From positions 1 through 12,541 of the forward strand of contig CAMCUE010000012.1 of assembly GCA_945878705.1 (NCBI GenBank): DNA of 12,541 nt. Reading direction: 5' to 3'. Source of the DNA: Ferrithrix thermotolerans DSM 19514 (GTDB lineage Bacteria > Actinomycetota > Acidimicrobiia > Acidimicrobiales > Ilumatobacteraceae). The notes beneath the pieces were generated by a model. It did not search any database and was not told the DNA's origin. It saw only the letters and a list, made by a program, of their open reading frames with translations. A program made the translations under genes and the position numbers. This document shows, piece by piece, positions 1-9,736 of the stretch (its first letter is position 1; every line of letters begins with the position of its first letter).

Positions 1-2832
1 CTTAGGAGCCAGCATTTTGGCAAGATATCGCCCGGTATGCGATGCGCCTATTTTTGCCACAACTTCAGGTGATCCTTCAGCAACAACAGTTCCTCCTCCG
101 TTACCCCCTTCTGGACCGAGATCAATAATCCAATCAGCCGTTTTAATCACATCAAGATTGTGTTCAATCACTAAGACAGTGTTGCCCTGATCGACAAGAC
201 GCGCCAACACGATCAACAATCTTCGAACATCCTCAAAGTGTAAACCCGTCGTCGGTTCATCTAAAAGATAAATCGTGTGACCAGTGCTGCGCTTTGATAG
301 TTCGCTGGCAAGTTTCACTCGCTGTGCTTCGCCTCCAGAAAGCGTTGGCGCTGATTGGCCAAGACGCACATATCCCAATCCGACATCAACAAAAGTCTGC
401 ATGTGTCTTGCAATTCGAGGTTGGTTCGCGAAAAACTCAACGGCGTCCGAGACAGGCATATCAAGAACATCGGCGATGTTTTTGCTCTTAAAAGTTATTT
501 CCAAAGTGTCACGGTTATACCTGGCACCTTTGCAAACTTCGCAAGGCACATAGACATCGGGCAAGAAGTGCATTTCAATCTTGATGGTTCCATCTCCCGA
601 ACATGCATCGCATCGACCACCTGGAACGTTGAAACTAAATCTCCCGGGCATGTAGCCACGCACTTTGGCTTCTGGTGTCGAAGAGAACAATTTGCGAATG
701 TCGTCGAAAACACCCGTGTATGTCGCAGGGTTAGATCTAGGAGTGCGCCCAATTGGCGATTGATCCATGTCAATAACTTTGTCGAGGTGTTGTATGCCGT
801 CTACTCCGGTGTGGCGACCTGGTGCCTCTTTTGATTTGTAGATTTTTTGCATTAGAGACGGTAAGAGAATGTCTCTAATCAATGTGCTCTTGCCGCTTCC
901 AGACACGCCGGTTACCGCGACAAAACATCCCAAGGGGATTTTTACAGTTAAGTTTTTTAAGTTGTGCTCCCGAGCTCCCCTGATTGAAAGAAATTCTTTA
1001 TTAGGTTCGCGTCGCATAACTGGGATTTCTACTGATCGCTTACCAGATAGATACTGGCCCGTTATTGATTCGGCTACTTTCAAGACTCCACCAACAGCAC
1101 CGCTGTATACAACCTGACCACCGTGTTCACCAGCGCCAGGACCGATGTCAACTAGCCAATCACAAGACCGAATCGTGTCTTCATCGTGCTCAACGACAAT
1201 CACCGTGTTGCCGAGATCACGCAGCCGCTGCAAGGTTTCTATCAAACGATGATTGTCGCGTTGATGCAAACCAATACTCGGTTCGTCGAGAACATACAAC
1301 GTACCGACAAGCCCTGAACCGATCTGACTTGCAAGACGAATTCGTTGCGCTTCTCCGCCAGCCAGTGTTGCGGCCGCACGAGAAAGAGTTAGATAGTCAA
1401 GACCGACATCTAGTAGAAATCCAAGACGAGCATTGATCTCTTTTGTAATCCTTTCCGCGATCATCGTGTCGCGATCCGATAATTGAAAACTCGCCAAGAA
1501 CTTCGCAGATTCCGCAATTGACATCGCACAAACTTCAGAAATGTGTTTTCCGTCAACGAGCACCGCCAATGACGATGGCTTCAGTCGTGCTCCCTTGCAT
1601 TTTGGACACGGCACTTCACGCATGTAACTTTCAAATTGTTCGCGAGCATTATCACTTTCGGCACTTTCATGTCGACGCTTGATCCAAGGAATTACACCCT
1701 CGTACGATGTGCTGTACTCTCGACTTCGTCCGTAACGGTTGCGATATTTGATCATCATGTTGTCGTCGACGCCGTTCATCACGATCTTTTGCGCTTTGAC
1801 AGTCAATTTTGACCATTTCTTATCTAGATCAATTTCAAAGCGGTCAGCAACTGCTTCAAGCATTCGAGTGAAATATTGGGTGTGAGCGGATCGCCATGGA
1901 GCAATTGCACCTTCGTTGATGCTCAAGTTTGGATCTGGAACAACAAGATCTATATCGACCTCATATTTTGTGCCAAGACCCAAACAAGTTTCACACGCAC
2001 CATACGGAGAATTAAAAGAGAAATTTCTCGGCGCTAGTTCTTCGAAACTTGTTCCACACTTAGGACATGCCAAATGTTGGCTCACTGTGATCGGTTCACC
2101 GCCTTCAACCAGCTCAATTTCGGCCACACCATCAGCGAGTCGAAGCGCAGTTTCAAGTGAATCTGTCAAACGGCGACTGATGTTGTCCTTACGAACCAGT
2201 CGGTCAACGATGATGTCGATTCGATGTTGCTCATATTTCGCCAGACGCTTATCTTTTTTCAGAAATTCACTTATCTCGACGACTTCACCGTCGACCCGCG
2301 CCCGAGAAAATCCTTGTGCCGCCAACTCTTGTAGCAGCGTGTCATATTCACCTTTCCTTCCACGAACAACTGGCGCCAACACTTGAAACCGTGTTCCTTC
2401 TGGGAGTTTCAAAATTCGATCAACAATCTGCTGTGGAGTCTGGCGAGAAAGTTGTGTCATATCTTTCGGACAATGCTGAACTCCGATGCGTGCATACAAC
2501 AATCTCAGATAGTCGTAAACCTCAGTAATCGTTCCGACAGTTGAGCGTGGATTTCTTGATGACGACTTTTGATCTATTGAAATCGCAGGCGATAAGCCAT
2601 CAATCAAATCAACATCTGGTTTATCCATTTGGCCCAGAAACTGCCGGGCGTACGAGCTTAGAGATTCAACATAACGTCTCTGCCCTTCGGCATAAATTGT
2701 GTCAAACGCCAAACTGGATTTGCCCGATCCTGAAAGTCCCGTGATCACAATCAATTTGTCGCGTGGCAACTCGACATTGATATTTTTCAAGTTGTGCTCT
2801 CGAGCACCACGAACGATTATCTGATTTGCCAC
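1..2832 (-). CDS. uvrA: UvrABC system protein A (excinuclease ATPase), 3' end cut by window edge
   Basis: Damage-recognition ATPase of nucleotide excision repair; it forms a dimer that loads UvrB at lesions. My own reading of the minus strand gives 944 codons without a stop, running to base 1, so only a few C-terminal residues are missing (E. coli UvrA has 940). Visible features: first Walker [10 protein letters not shown] with K38; a zinc module at C256/C259/C280/C283; the first ABC signature LAGGEAQR; second Walker [10 protein letters not shown] with K648; second zinc module C741/C744/C764/C767; second signature LSGGEAQR; and two H-loop/D-loop regions ([18 protein letters not shown]). The start is GTG at 2832; a second GTG directly before it (2835) would add one residue. 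It begins 17-20 nt after the uvrB stop with no clear Shine-Dalgarno sequence, so translational coupling to uvrB is likely. No upstream ATG fits. Confidence 0.97.
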   Translation of the reverse strand, partial: MANQIIVRGAREHNLKNINVELPRDKLIVITGLSGSGKSSLAFDTIYAEGQRRYVESLSSYARQFLGQMDKPDVDLIDGLSPAISIDQKSSSRNPRSTVGTITEVYDYLRLLYARIGVQHCPKDMTQLSRQTPQQIVDRILKLPEGTRFQVLAPVVRGRKGEYDTLLQELAAQGFSRARVDGEVVEISEFLKKDKRLAKYEQHRIDIIVDRLVRKDNISRRLTDSLETALRLADGVAEIELVEGGEPITVSQHLACPKCGTSFEELAPRNFSFNSPYGACETCLGLGTKYEVDIDLVVPDPNLSINEGAIAPWRSAHTQYFTRMLEAVADRFEIDLDKKWSKLTVKAQKIVMNGVDDNMMIKYRNRYGRSREYSTSYEGVIPWIKRRHESAESDNAREQFESYMREVPCPKCKGARLKPSSLAVLVDGKHISEVCAMSIAESAKFLASFQLSDRDTMIAERITKEINARLGFLLDVGLDYLTLSRAAATLAGGEAQRIRLASQIGSGLVGTLYVLDEPSIGLHQRDNHRLIETLQRLRDLGNTVIVVEHDEDTIRSCDWLVDIGPGAGEHGGQVVYSGAVGGVLKVAESITGQYLSGKRSVEIPVMRREPNKEFLSIRGAREHNLKNLTVKIPLGCFVAVTGVSGSGKSTLIRDILLPSLMQKIYKSKEAPGRHTGVDGIQHLDKVIDMDQSPIGRTPRSNPATYTGVFDDIRKLFSSTPEAKVRGYMPGRFSFNVPGGRCDACSGDGTIKIEMHFLPDVYVPCEVCKGARYNRDTLEITFKSKNIADVLDMPVSDAVEFFANQPRIARHMQTFVDVGLGYVRLGQSAPTLSGGEAQRVKLASELSKRSTGHTIYLLDEPTTGLHFEDVRRLLIVLARLVDQGNTVLVIEHNLDVIKTADWIIDLGPEGGNGGGTVVAEGSPEVVAKIGASHTGRYLAKMLAPK

Positions 2833-2852
2833 CACCCGAAGGCTACAAAGGC

Positions 2853-4889
2853 TTAGTGCGCATCCCGTAACTCGCGCTTTAATTCTTTAATTTCATCGCG
2901 AAGTCGGGCGGCATATTCGAAACGCAATTCTTCGGCTGCTTGATTCATTTCTTCTTCAAGGGGTGCGATTAGTCGGGCCAACTCATCTTGAGGCAATGCT
3001 CGAAGTTCACGCACTACCTTGTCGCGCTCATGATCTTTGCGCTTCCCTTTGCCTGGGTAAGGAGCCCCGTTTGCACCCGCCGAGGCAGGTCGGAGAATTG
3101 ACAGAATATCACCGATCGCTTTTCGCACGGTTTGTGGATCAATTCCATGTTTAAGGTTGTACGCGATCTGTAGTTCCCGTCGTCTAGCAGTTTCAGAAAT
3201 TGCGAATTCCATTGCGGGTGTTCGATTATCGGCATACATGATCACTTGGCCATCGACATTTCGCGCGGCGCGACCGATCATTTGGATGAGTGAAGTCTGA
3301 CTACGAAGAAAGCCCTGCTTGTCAGCATCCAAAATTGCTACTAGCGAAACCTCTGGCAAGTCGAGGCCCTCACGCAATAAGTTGATACCGACCAACACAT
3401 CAAATTCGCCAAGTCGCAGGGCTCGTAATATCTCAATTCTTTCAATCGTGTCGATATTTGAATGCAAATATCTAACTCGCAGACCCTGCTCAATTAGATA
3501 TTCGGATAAATCTTCAGACATTTTTTTTGTCAGAGTTGTTACGAGTGTTCGGTCGCCATTTGCGGTTTTTAATTTGATCATCTCTATCAAGTCATCAATT
3601 TGACCAGTCGTTGGGCGCACCATTACTTCTGGGTCAATCAATCCAGTTGGACGTACGATTTGCTCGACAATCTGGTCGCTCAATCCGAGTTCAAATTTCG
3701 CTGGTGTGGCAGAAAGAAAAATACATTGGTTGAGGCGCTCCATTGTTTCCTCAAATTGCAGCGGCCGATTGTCAATCGCAGAGGGCAACCGAAACCCGTG
3801 CTCCACAAGAGTCTGTTTACGACTTCTGTCTCCAGCAAATTGTCCATGTAATTGCGGCACTGCGACATGGCTTTCATCGATTACGAGCAAAAAATCTTTT
3901 GGAAAATAGTCAAGAAGCGTAAATGGTGGTTCGCCATGATTTCGTCCATCAATATGCATTGAGTAGTTCTCAATACCGTTGCAGTATCCAACTTCTTTCA
4001 TCATTTCAAGATCGAACATTGTTCGCATTCGAATTCTTTGTGCTTCGAGCAGTTTGCCTTGTGATTCAAATACTTTGAGACGATCGGCGAGTTCAATTTC
4101 TATTTTTGCCATCGCTGTTTTCATTCGCTCCTCGCCAGCGACATAGTGGGTCGCCGGAAACACGACGACCTCAGTCAGATCGCGAAGAGTTTCACCTGTT
4201 AGTGGGTCAACTACTGTGATTCGCTCAACTGTGTCGCCAAACATTTCGAAGCGAGTAACGGTTTCTTCATACGCCGGATGGACCTCAATCGTGTCACCAC
4301 GCACACGAAAGTTTCCGCGACCGAGCGTCAGGTCATTGCGGTCATATTGCAAACCAACAAGTCGAGCCAAAATACTTCGTTGGTCATAGTCGACGCCGAC
4401 ATGCAGTTCAAGCAAGTTGCCACGATATTCACCGGGATCACCCATGCCATAGATGCAACTAACAGACGCCACAACAATCGTGTCACGCCGAGTCAAAAGT
4501 GCCGCTGTTGCCGAATGTCGCAACCGATCAATCTCGTCGTTGATTGATGAGTCTTTTTCGATGAACGTATCACTCGACGCGATGTACGCCTCAGGTTGGT
4601 AGTAGTCGTAGTAGCTGACGAAATACTCAACACGATTATTCGGAAAAAACTCTCGCATCTCTTGAGCAAGTTGCGCTGCGAGCGATTTGTTCGGCGCAAG
4701 AATCAGGGTTGGTCGCTGTACCTTTTCAATTGTCCAGGCGATAGTTGCAGACTTACCCGAACCCGTAATTCCTAAAAGAGTCTGAAATCTGTCGCCACGA
4801 TTTACACCTTCGGCAAGTTTCTCAATTGCCTCAGGTTGATCCCCCGCCGGTGAGAATGGTGAATCGACTACAAATTTTCGTTCACTCAT
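2853..4889 (-). CDS. uvrB: UvrABC system protein B (excinuclease helicase-like subunit)
   Basis: Damage-verification subunit that receives DNA from UvrA and recruits UvrC. I start it at the ATG at 4889, giving 678 aa (E. coli UvrB has 673). This ATG overlaps the coaE stop as ATGA, and its product begins [20 protein letters not shown], the normal N-terminus. The longer start at 4913 lies inside coaE and adds eight residues with no family match. Visible features: Walker [10 protein letters not shown] with K46; the beta-hairpin that clamps DNA ([15 protein letters not shown]); the DESH box in [19 protein letters not shown]; helicase motif [12 protein letters not shown]; and a C-terminal UVR domain that pairs with UvrC (from about [12 protein letters not shown] to the end). 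Walker A has KSA where most family members have KT followed by a larger residue, a mild variation. All catalytic elements look intact. Confidence 0.98.
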   Translation of the reverse strand: MSERKFVVDSPFSPAGDQPEAIEKLAEGVNRGDRFQTLLGITGSGKSATIAWTIEKVQRPTLILAPNKSLAAQLAQEMREFFPNNRVEYFVSYYDYYQPEAYIASSDTFIEKDSSINDEIDRLRHSATAALLTRRDTIVVASVSCIYGMGDPGEYRGNLLELHVGVDYDQRSILARLVGLQYDRNDLTLGRGNFRVRGDTIEVHPAYEETVTRFEMFGDTVERITVVDPLTGETLRDLTEVVVFPATHYVAGEERMKTAMAKIEIELADRLKVFESQGKLLEAQRIRMRTMFDLEMMKEVGYCNGIENYSMHIDGRNHGEPPFTLLDYFPKDFLLVIDESHVAVPQLHGQFAGDRSRKQTLVEHGFRLPSAIDNRPLQFEETMERLNQCIFLSATPAKFELGLSDQIVEQIVRPTGLIDPEVMVRPTTGQIDDLIEMIKLKTANGDRTLVTTLTKKMSEDLSEYLIEQGLRVRYLHSNIDTIERIEILRALRLGEFDVLVGINLLREGLDLPEVSLVAILDADKQGFLRSQTSLIQMIGRAARNVDGQVIMYADNRTPAMEFAISETARRRELQIAYNLKHGIDPQTVRKAIGDILSILRPASAGANGAPYPGKGKRKDHERDKVVRELRALPQDELARLIAPLEEEMNQAAEELRFEYAARLRDEIKELKRELRDAH

Positions 4890-5479
4890 TTCAGAGCAGT
4901 AATCCAAGACCATGCCGCATCAACTTGTAAGTCGAGTGCTTTTCGATCCCCAGAATTGTCAATTAAAAAATTAGCGATTGCTTTGCGTTGTTCGCGGGAA
5001 GATTGATTCGCAACTCGCGCCCGAGCGTCATCAATGTTCATTTTGCGTTGATCGACTATTCGTGCAACAGCAATTTCGGGATCTAGATCAACGACAACAA
5101 CTCCATCTAATCCTTCTCGCGGGTTCTCAACTAATAACGGAATATCAAGAACCACAATTTTTGAAGTATCGCTGTAACTCTTGACTCGTTCGTTCATTAC
5201 GCGACGCACGACTGGATGAATCAATTCGTTTAGTTTTTTGAGAACTTCCTTGTCTTTAAAAACTTCGTTGGCAACGGCTCCACGATTTAGGGAACCGTCT
5301 TCGGCGACAACCGAGGGGCCGAACATTTCGACAATTTTATTAAAAATTTCTCCACCGGGCTGCTGCAATTCACGGACGATCAGATCTGCATCAACGATTA
5401 TCGCACCGCGGTCGGCGAACAACCTCGACACTTCTGATTTACCACAACCAATTCCACCTGTGAGTCCAATGAGAATCAT
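4886..5479 (-). CDS. coaE: Dephospho-CoA kinase
   Basis: Catalyses the last step of coenzyme A synthesis, ATP-dependent phosphorylation of the ribose 3'-OH of dephospho-CoA. The product is 197 aa, the usual length of single-domain CoaE. The N-terminal P-loop reads [11 protein letters not shown] (residues 5-15, K14). A DAD motif follows at 30-32, with the CoA-binding region around [10 protein letters not shown] and the LID segment [16 protein letters not shown]. Mycobacterial CoaE carries an additional C-terminal GrpB/UPF0157-like domain, which is absent here. The gene follows rpsA after 48 nt and its stop overlaps the uvrB ATG by 4 nt, so the two are probably translationally coupled. The pairing with repair genes matches the conserved actinobacterial order rather than a shared pathway. 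A TACAGT hexamer 9 nt before the ATG could be a weak internal -10 element. Confidence 0.97.
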   Translation of the reverse strand: MILIGLTGGIGCGKSEVSRLFADRGAIIVDADLIVRELQQPGGEIFNKIVEMFGPSVVAEDGSLNRGAVANEVFKDKEVLKKLNELIHPVVRRVMNERVKSYSDTSKIVVLDIPLLVENPREGLDGVVVVDLDPEIAVARIVDQRKMNIDDARARVANQSSREQRKAIANFLIDNSGDRKALDLQVDAAWSWITALK

Positions 5480-5527
5480 TTGAGACTCACTGTAGTTATT
5501 TTTGGTTATTGATACTCAGGTAATTAG

Positions 5528-6877
5528 TCAGCCTGCACTTGGCTCATCAGAAGATGAAGCGACAGGTGTCTCTGCTGGTGTCTCTGCTGGTGCCTGCTCG
5601 GTTGTCTCTGGTGTGGCAACTGCATTTGGATCGAAAAACTCCGCCCATGCAGATTCACGAGACGAATCATCACCGCTCACCCAGTTGCCCTGCTCATCAG
5701 TTTGAAACTGCCCACGATATTCTTCGGCCAATTCGCCACCTTCAGCAGCTTGTTTAATTGACAAACTAATTCGACGTCGAGCCAAGTCGAGATCAATGAT
5801 TTTCACCCAAAGTTCTTCGCTTGGAGTGACAACTTGTTCTGGCGCCTCAACATGATGTGTTGACATCTCCGAGATGTGTACGAGACCTTCAATGCCGTCG
5901 CCGACTTGAACGAAACCACCGAATGGAACGAGTTTCGTGACTCGACCGTAAACAAGCTGTCCAACTTGATGGCTTGAAGCAAATTCTTGCCATGGGTCTT
6001 GTTGCGTTGCTTTGAGAGACAAACTGATTCGATCTCGTTCGCGATCGATTTCAAGAACCTTGACCGAAACCTCGTCACCAATTTTTACTACTGCGCTTGG
6101 ATTGTCAACATGCTTCCATGACAATTCCGATACGTGGATCAATCCATCCATGCCACCTAAATCAACAAAGGCACCAAACGCAACAACACTTGAAACTCGG
6201 CCAGTTCGAACCTCGCCGATTGCAAGGTTCTCAAGGAAATCGCTTTGACTACCCTTTTGATTTTGCTCTAACAACACTCGTCGCGAAAGAACAACATTGT
6301 TTCGTTGACGATCAAGTTCAAGAATTTTTGCAGTGATGCGTTGACCAAGGTACGGTGCGAGGTCGCGCACACGACGTAACTCAACAAGTGACGCTGGCAA
6401 GAAGCCGCGAAGACCAATGTCTACGATCAAACCACCCTTGACGGCTTCAATTACGACACCTTCAACTGTTCCATCACTATTTTTGATCGCTTCAATATCG
6501 CCCCAGGCACGCTCGTACTGAGCACGCTTCTTTGATAGCAACAGCCGACCTTCTTTGTCTTCAAGGGTGAGAATTAGAGTCTCAATTTTTTCACCCAATT
6601 TAACGATCGTATTTGGATCGGCATCTTGACGAATTGAAAGTTCCCGATTAAGAATTACGCCTTCGGTCTTGTAACCGATCTCTACGAGAACCTCATCACG
6701 AGTAATTCGCACAACGGTTCCGGTTACTAACTTTCCTTCTTTAAGTTCAACCATTGTTTCGTTGATTGAGTCTGCAAACGAAACATCTCGTTCAGTCACT
6801 TTTCGAGGGGTGTAATTTCCTTCGGCATCGAAGGTTCCCATTGCGGGAGAGGACATAATTATTTGATCGGTTGACAC
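5528..6877 (-). CDS. rpsA: 30S ribosomal protein S1
   Basis: RNA-binding ribosomal protein that helps mRNA bind to the small subunit. The product has 449 aa from a GTG start, with four S1 (OB-fold) repeats at about residues 46-118, 134-200, 219-290 and 304-376. The fourth contains the typical GLVHISEM segment, and the second carries VDIGLRGFLPASLVE, both near-identical to actinobacterial RpsA. An acidic, low-complexity tail follows (377-449) with an AETPAETP tandem. The first 45 residues are a variable extension. ATG codons at residues 8 and 13 are alternative starts, and no strong Shine-Dalgarno sequence distinguishes them. E. coli S1 has six S1 domains, so four is the short actinobacterial form. 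The 78-nt leader after polA contains repeated TCCTATCC elements that may regulate the gene. I infer essentiality from the family only. Confidence 0.97.
   Translation of the reverse strand: MSTDQIIMSSPAMGTFDAEGNYTPRKVTERDVSFADSINETMVELKEGKLVTGTVVRITRDEVLVEIGYKTEGVILNRELSIRQDADPNTIVKLGEKIETLILTLEDKEGRLLLSKKRAQYERAWGDIEAIKNSDGTVEGVVIEAVKGGLIVDIGLRGFLPASLVELRRVRDLAPYLGQRITAKILELDRQRNNVVLSRRVLLEQNQKGSQSDFLENLAIGEVRTGRVSSVVAFGAFVDLGGMDGLIHVSELSWKHVDNPSAVVKIGDEVSVKVLEIDRERDRISLSLKATQQDPWQEFASSHQVGQLVYGRVTKLVPFGGFVQVGDGIEGLVHISEMSTHHVEAPEQVVTPSEELWVKIIDLDLARRRISLSIKQAAEGGELAEEYRGQFQTDEQGNWVSGDDSSRESAWAEFFDPNAVATPETTEQAPAETPAETPVASSSDEPSAG
5565..5598. repeat. 12-bp tandem repeat in the 3' end of rpsA
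   Basis: On the plus strand GGTGTCTCTGCT occurs twice without a mismatch (5565-5576 and 5577-5588), followed by a degenerate third copy beginning GGTGCCTGCT. Read on the minus strand, it encodes the Ala-Glu-Thr-Pro repeats in the disordered tail of S1. The 12-bp unit keeps the frame, so copy number may vary between strains without breaking the gene. Confidence 0.75.
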
Positions 6878-6893
6878 AGTTGTAACTTTCGGC

Positions 6894-6929
6894 GGATAGG
6901 AGAGGTGGATAGGACGGTATATCCTACCC
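6894..6929 (-). promoter_or_regulatory. Candidate rpsA promoter/leader with repeated TCCTATCC elements
   Basis: On the plus strand GGATAGGA appears at 6894-6901 and again at 6907-6914, 13 nt apart. A near-inverted copy, TCCTACCC, lies at 6922-6929. In the rpsA transcript this gives one GGGTAGGA that can pair with either of two downstream TCCTATCC copies; the nearer one makes a stem with a 7-nt loop. The minus strand also contains TAGGAT (6926-6921), which fits the actinobacterial -10 pattern TANNNT and would start RNA about 37 nt before the rpsA GTG. Whether it acts as promoter, operator or RNA hairpin cannot be decided by eye. Confidence 0.35.
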
Positions 6930-6955
6930 GAAGGCGCACTAGTTAAGAGTGAAAA

Positions 6956-9664
6956 TCAGGCTTTCGCCGATGCCCAAGTATCCCCCCATGCAAGGTTCAC
7001 CACTAATGGAACATTGAGTTCGGCGGCCGAGCACATCTTGTCGCGCACAACTTTTTCGACTGCGGCTTCTTCGCTAGCAACTGCCTCAAGGATCACCTCA
7101 TCATGAACCTGTAGGACCAACTGTGAAACAAACCCACCTGACTCTAAAGCCTCGTCAATTCGAACTAGTGCGACCTTAAAAATGTCGGCTGCCAAACCTT
7201 GGATACCCGAATTCATCGCTTGACGCTCACCGACCTGTCGAATTCTAAAATTTGGGTTTTGCAATTCAGGGATTGATCTTCGGCGACCAAATAGCGTCTC
7301 GGTATAGCCACGCTTTCGGGCCTCTTCGACAGTTTCGTCCATGTACTGCTTAACTCGTGGAAATGCGGCGAAATACGCTTCCAAGATTTCACTGGCTTCG
7401 CTGACTCCGATCGCTAAACGTTGCGCCAGACCGTATGCCTCCATTCCATACGCCAAACCGTATGAAACCATTTTGGCTTTTGATCGTTGCTCGCTAGTCA
7501 CTTTAGAGATTGCGACACCGAAAATATTTGCCGCAGTCACATTGTGAACGTCAACATTATTTTTGAAAGCATCAATCAAACCGGGATCGTTTGCCAAATG
7601 GGCAATGCATCGCAATTCAATTTGATTGTAGTCAGCAACGAGAAAACGCGAACCCGTGCACGGTATAAATGCCGTTCGAAAAACTTTACCTTGCTCACTT
7701 CGTATCGGAATGTTGTGAAGATTTGGCTGATCACTGCTCAATCGTCCAGTGCGAGCAACCGTCTGATTGAAAGTTGCATGAATTCTGTCATCAGATTCAA
7801 CAACAGAAAGTAGACCTTCGCCGTATGTCGACCGCAGTTTTTCAACCTCGCGATATTCAAGCAGAGGCTCAATGAACTCAGGCCACTGATCTCGCAGTTT
7901 CTCAAGAGTCGCAGCATCTGTAGATGGACCAGTTTTATTTTTCTTTCCTGGCGTCAGCTTTCTATCTTCGTAGAGAATCTTGCGTAGTTGAAGCGGCGAG
8001 TTTAAATTGAATTCACTTTTAGCAACACTATGAAGGAGTTTGGTCAGTCGCAAACATTCTGCAGTCAAGCGATCGTTGATCGATCCCAATTGCTTACGAT
8101 CTATTGCTACACCAAGATATTCCATTTTTGCTAGAACTCTTACCAATGGGTGCTCAATATCTAGATACAATTTCAAAAGATTTATTTTCGATAGCGAATC
8201 CGTCAGTAGTTGTGAGACGAGCGCTACACCGAGTGCCGCATTGGCACAACTAGTTATTACACCTGAATCAGTTTCAACGGCATTGAAATTCAACTGACCG
8301 TCGGCGCTTTCTTTGCCTGTTGCTGCAAACTTCAGATCCAAATAACGATCAACGACATCATAGATTTCATACTTTGCTTCTGACGGGTCGAGCAGGTAAG
8401 CCGCGATGGCTGTATCCAAGACCATGTGTTTTAAATCAATTTTGAGAGCCAACAAACTTCGCAACAGGGGCTTAACATTGTGTCCACGAAATTGCCATTG
8501 ATCCAAGAGAACTTTTTTGACATCGGCATTTACGAGCAACAATTTATTAATCCAACTGACTTCGTATTTTGACGCATTGGTGACAACTGCCAAACCAAGT
8601 AACTCAGACCTACCAGCGTCACCGACCCATGCCGCTGCAACATCACTGATCTGGTTGACTTTTAATGCTTCGCACGCCGCACTGGGCGAATCGCAAATTT
8701 TTACAACCGCTGTGAGGTCACTAGCGGGAACACCTGATCGATTTATCGATTCTGCATCGAAGTTTTCGCCACTGCTCTGTTTGAGATCAATCTGGAAATG
8801 TTTCAACGCTTCTATGAATCTCGTGTTCATGGTTCGAAACTCAAACATTGCGAACATCTTCTTGACGTCATCCATCCGAGGATTAGGTACGGAATTATGA
8901 ATATCAATTGTTACTGGAGCGTCCCGACGCAATACCATCAGTTCGGCATTTCTAATTACACGATCTCGATTTTCGTGGAGTGCCTGTTTGAGTTTTGGTG
9001 TCTGCTCATCGGCGTGGTCGAATACATTGACAAGATTCAAATATTTGTTGATCAGTTTTGCTGCAGTTTTTTCGCCGACGCCGGGCACTCCATCTAGATT
9101 GTCGCTCGGGTCTCCACGCAGTGCTGCGTAATCTGCATATTGTTTTGGCGTGACACCAGTTCGTTCGTAAATTCCGGCTTCGTCATACAACGCATAGTCA
9201 CTTACCCCACGCTTGTTGTATAAAACGCGAATATTTGGGTCGCTAACCAGTTGATAGTTGTCTCGATCGCCAGTGACAATGATTAAATCGTCCCCTGATT
9301 GTTCGGCCTTGTCGGCAATAGTTGCAATTAAGTCATCGCCCTCGAAACCGGCTGCGTCGATCGCAACAACGCCCATCGCATCCAATAACTGACGAATCAA
9401 ATCAAGTTGCTGATACAAAATATCTGGTTGTGCTTCGCGCTGGGCTTTATATTCTGGGGCAGCAACGTGACGAAAGGTCTTTTCTTTGCGATCAAAAACA
9501 ACGATCACTCCGTCTGGTTTATGATCCCTCAATAAAGTCAGCAGCATCGAAGTGAAGCCATAAATCGCGTTGGTAACTTGGCCGTTTGCTGTGACCATGT
9601 CTGTCGGCAACGCAAAAAACGCGCGATACGCCAACGAGTTTCCGTCAAGCGCCATCAATTTCAT
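6956..9664 (-). CDS. polA: DNA polymerase I with intact 5' nuclease and degenerate 3'-5' exonuclease domain
   Basis: Fills gaps after excision repair and removes Okazaki primers. The product has 902 aa, close to the mycobacterial enzyme. The N-terminal 5' nuclease keeps its metal ligands (D7, D58, E108, D110, D111, D133, D135, D185, D188) and a helix-hairpin-helix region (GVPGVGEKT). At about 315-500 lies an exonuclease-type fold, but I see no DxE motif and no later catalytic Asp, so proofreading is probably lost, as in mycobacteria. The polymerase core keeps motif A (VADYNQIELR, D678; the usual Ser after DY is Asn), the O-helix R727, K731 and Y735 in SYGLAYG, and motif C VHDE (D855). Tyr at the E. 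coli F762 position is typical of actinobacteria and associated with weak discrimination against dideoxynucleotides. The ATG is preceded at 6 nt by TAGTTT, so the mRNA may be leaderless. The gap to pdtaR is 72 nt. Confidence 0.98.
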   Translation of the reverse strand: MKLMALDGNSLAYRAFFALPTDMVTANGQVTNAIYGFTSMLLTLLRDHKPDGVIVVFDRKEKTFRHVAAPEYKAQREAQPDILYQQLDLIRQLLDAMGVVAIDAAGFEGDDLIATIADKAEQSGDDLIIVTGDRDNYQLVSDPNIRVLYNKRGVSDYALYDEAGIYERTGVTPKQYADYAALRGDPSDNLDGVPGVGEKTAAKLINKYLNLVNVFDHADEQTPKLKQALHENRDRVIRNAELMVLRRDAPVTIDIHNSVPNPRMDDVKKMFAMFEFRTMNTRFIEALKHFQIDLKQSSGENFDAESINRSGVPASDLTAVVKICDSPSAACEALKVNQISDVAAAWVGDAGRSELLGLAVVTNASKYEVSWINKLLLVNADVKKVLLDQWQFRGHNVKPLLRSLLALKIDLKHMVLDTAIAAYLLDPSEAKYEIYDVVDRYLDLKFAATGKESADGQLNFNAVETDSGVITSCANAALGVALVSQLLTDSLSKINLLKLYLDIEHPLVRVLAKMEYLGVAIDRKQLGSINDRLTAECLRLTKLLHSVAKSEFNLNSPLQLRKILYEDRKLTPGKKNKTGPSTDAATLEKLRDQWPEFIEPLLEYREVEKLRSTYGEGLLSVVESDDRIHATFNQTVARTGRLSSDQPNLHNIPIRSEQGKVFRTAFIPCTGSRFLVADYNQIELRCIAHLANDPGLIDAFKNNVDVHNVTAANIFGVAISKVTSEQRSKAKMVSYGLAYGMEAYGLAQRLAIGVSEASEILEAYFAAFPRVKQYMDETVEEARKRGYTETLFGRRRSIPELQNPNFRIRQVGERQAMNSGIQGLAADIFKVALVRIDEALESGGFVSQLVLQVHDEVILEAVASEEAAVEKVVRDKMCSAAELNVPLVVNLAWGDTWASAKA

Positions 9665-9670
9665 AACAAG

Positions 9671-9676
9671 AAACTA
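9671..9676 (-). promoter_or_regulatory. Candidate leaderless -10 element before polA
   Basis: Minus-strand TAGTTT matches the actinobacterial -10 pattern TANNNT and is followed by exactly six bases (CTTGTT) and then the polA ATG. This puts the expected transcription start on the A of the start codon. No convincing -35 box is visible, and no Shine-Dalgarno sequence precedes polA. In AT-rich DNA such a hexamer can occur by chance. Confidence 0.35.
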
Positions 9677-9736
9677 GTCGGGTTTGCAACTACGGGCTGA
9701 CACTTTTATCAACGCACAACAAAAAACTCACTAGAT

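Noticed and set aside
355..834. 159-residue plus-strand open frame
   Set aside because: It lies opposite uvrA, whose conserved frame covers the same bases, and it shows no recognisable motifs.
2061..2832. Possible frameshift in uvrA, since no long open frame is closed within the window
   Set aside because: The frame is continuous from the GTG at 2832 to base 1, with both Walker motifs and both zinc modules in the same frame. It is open only because the stop lies outside the window.
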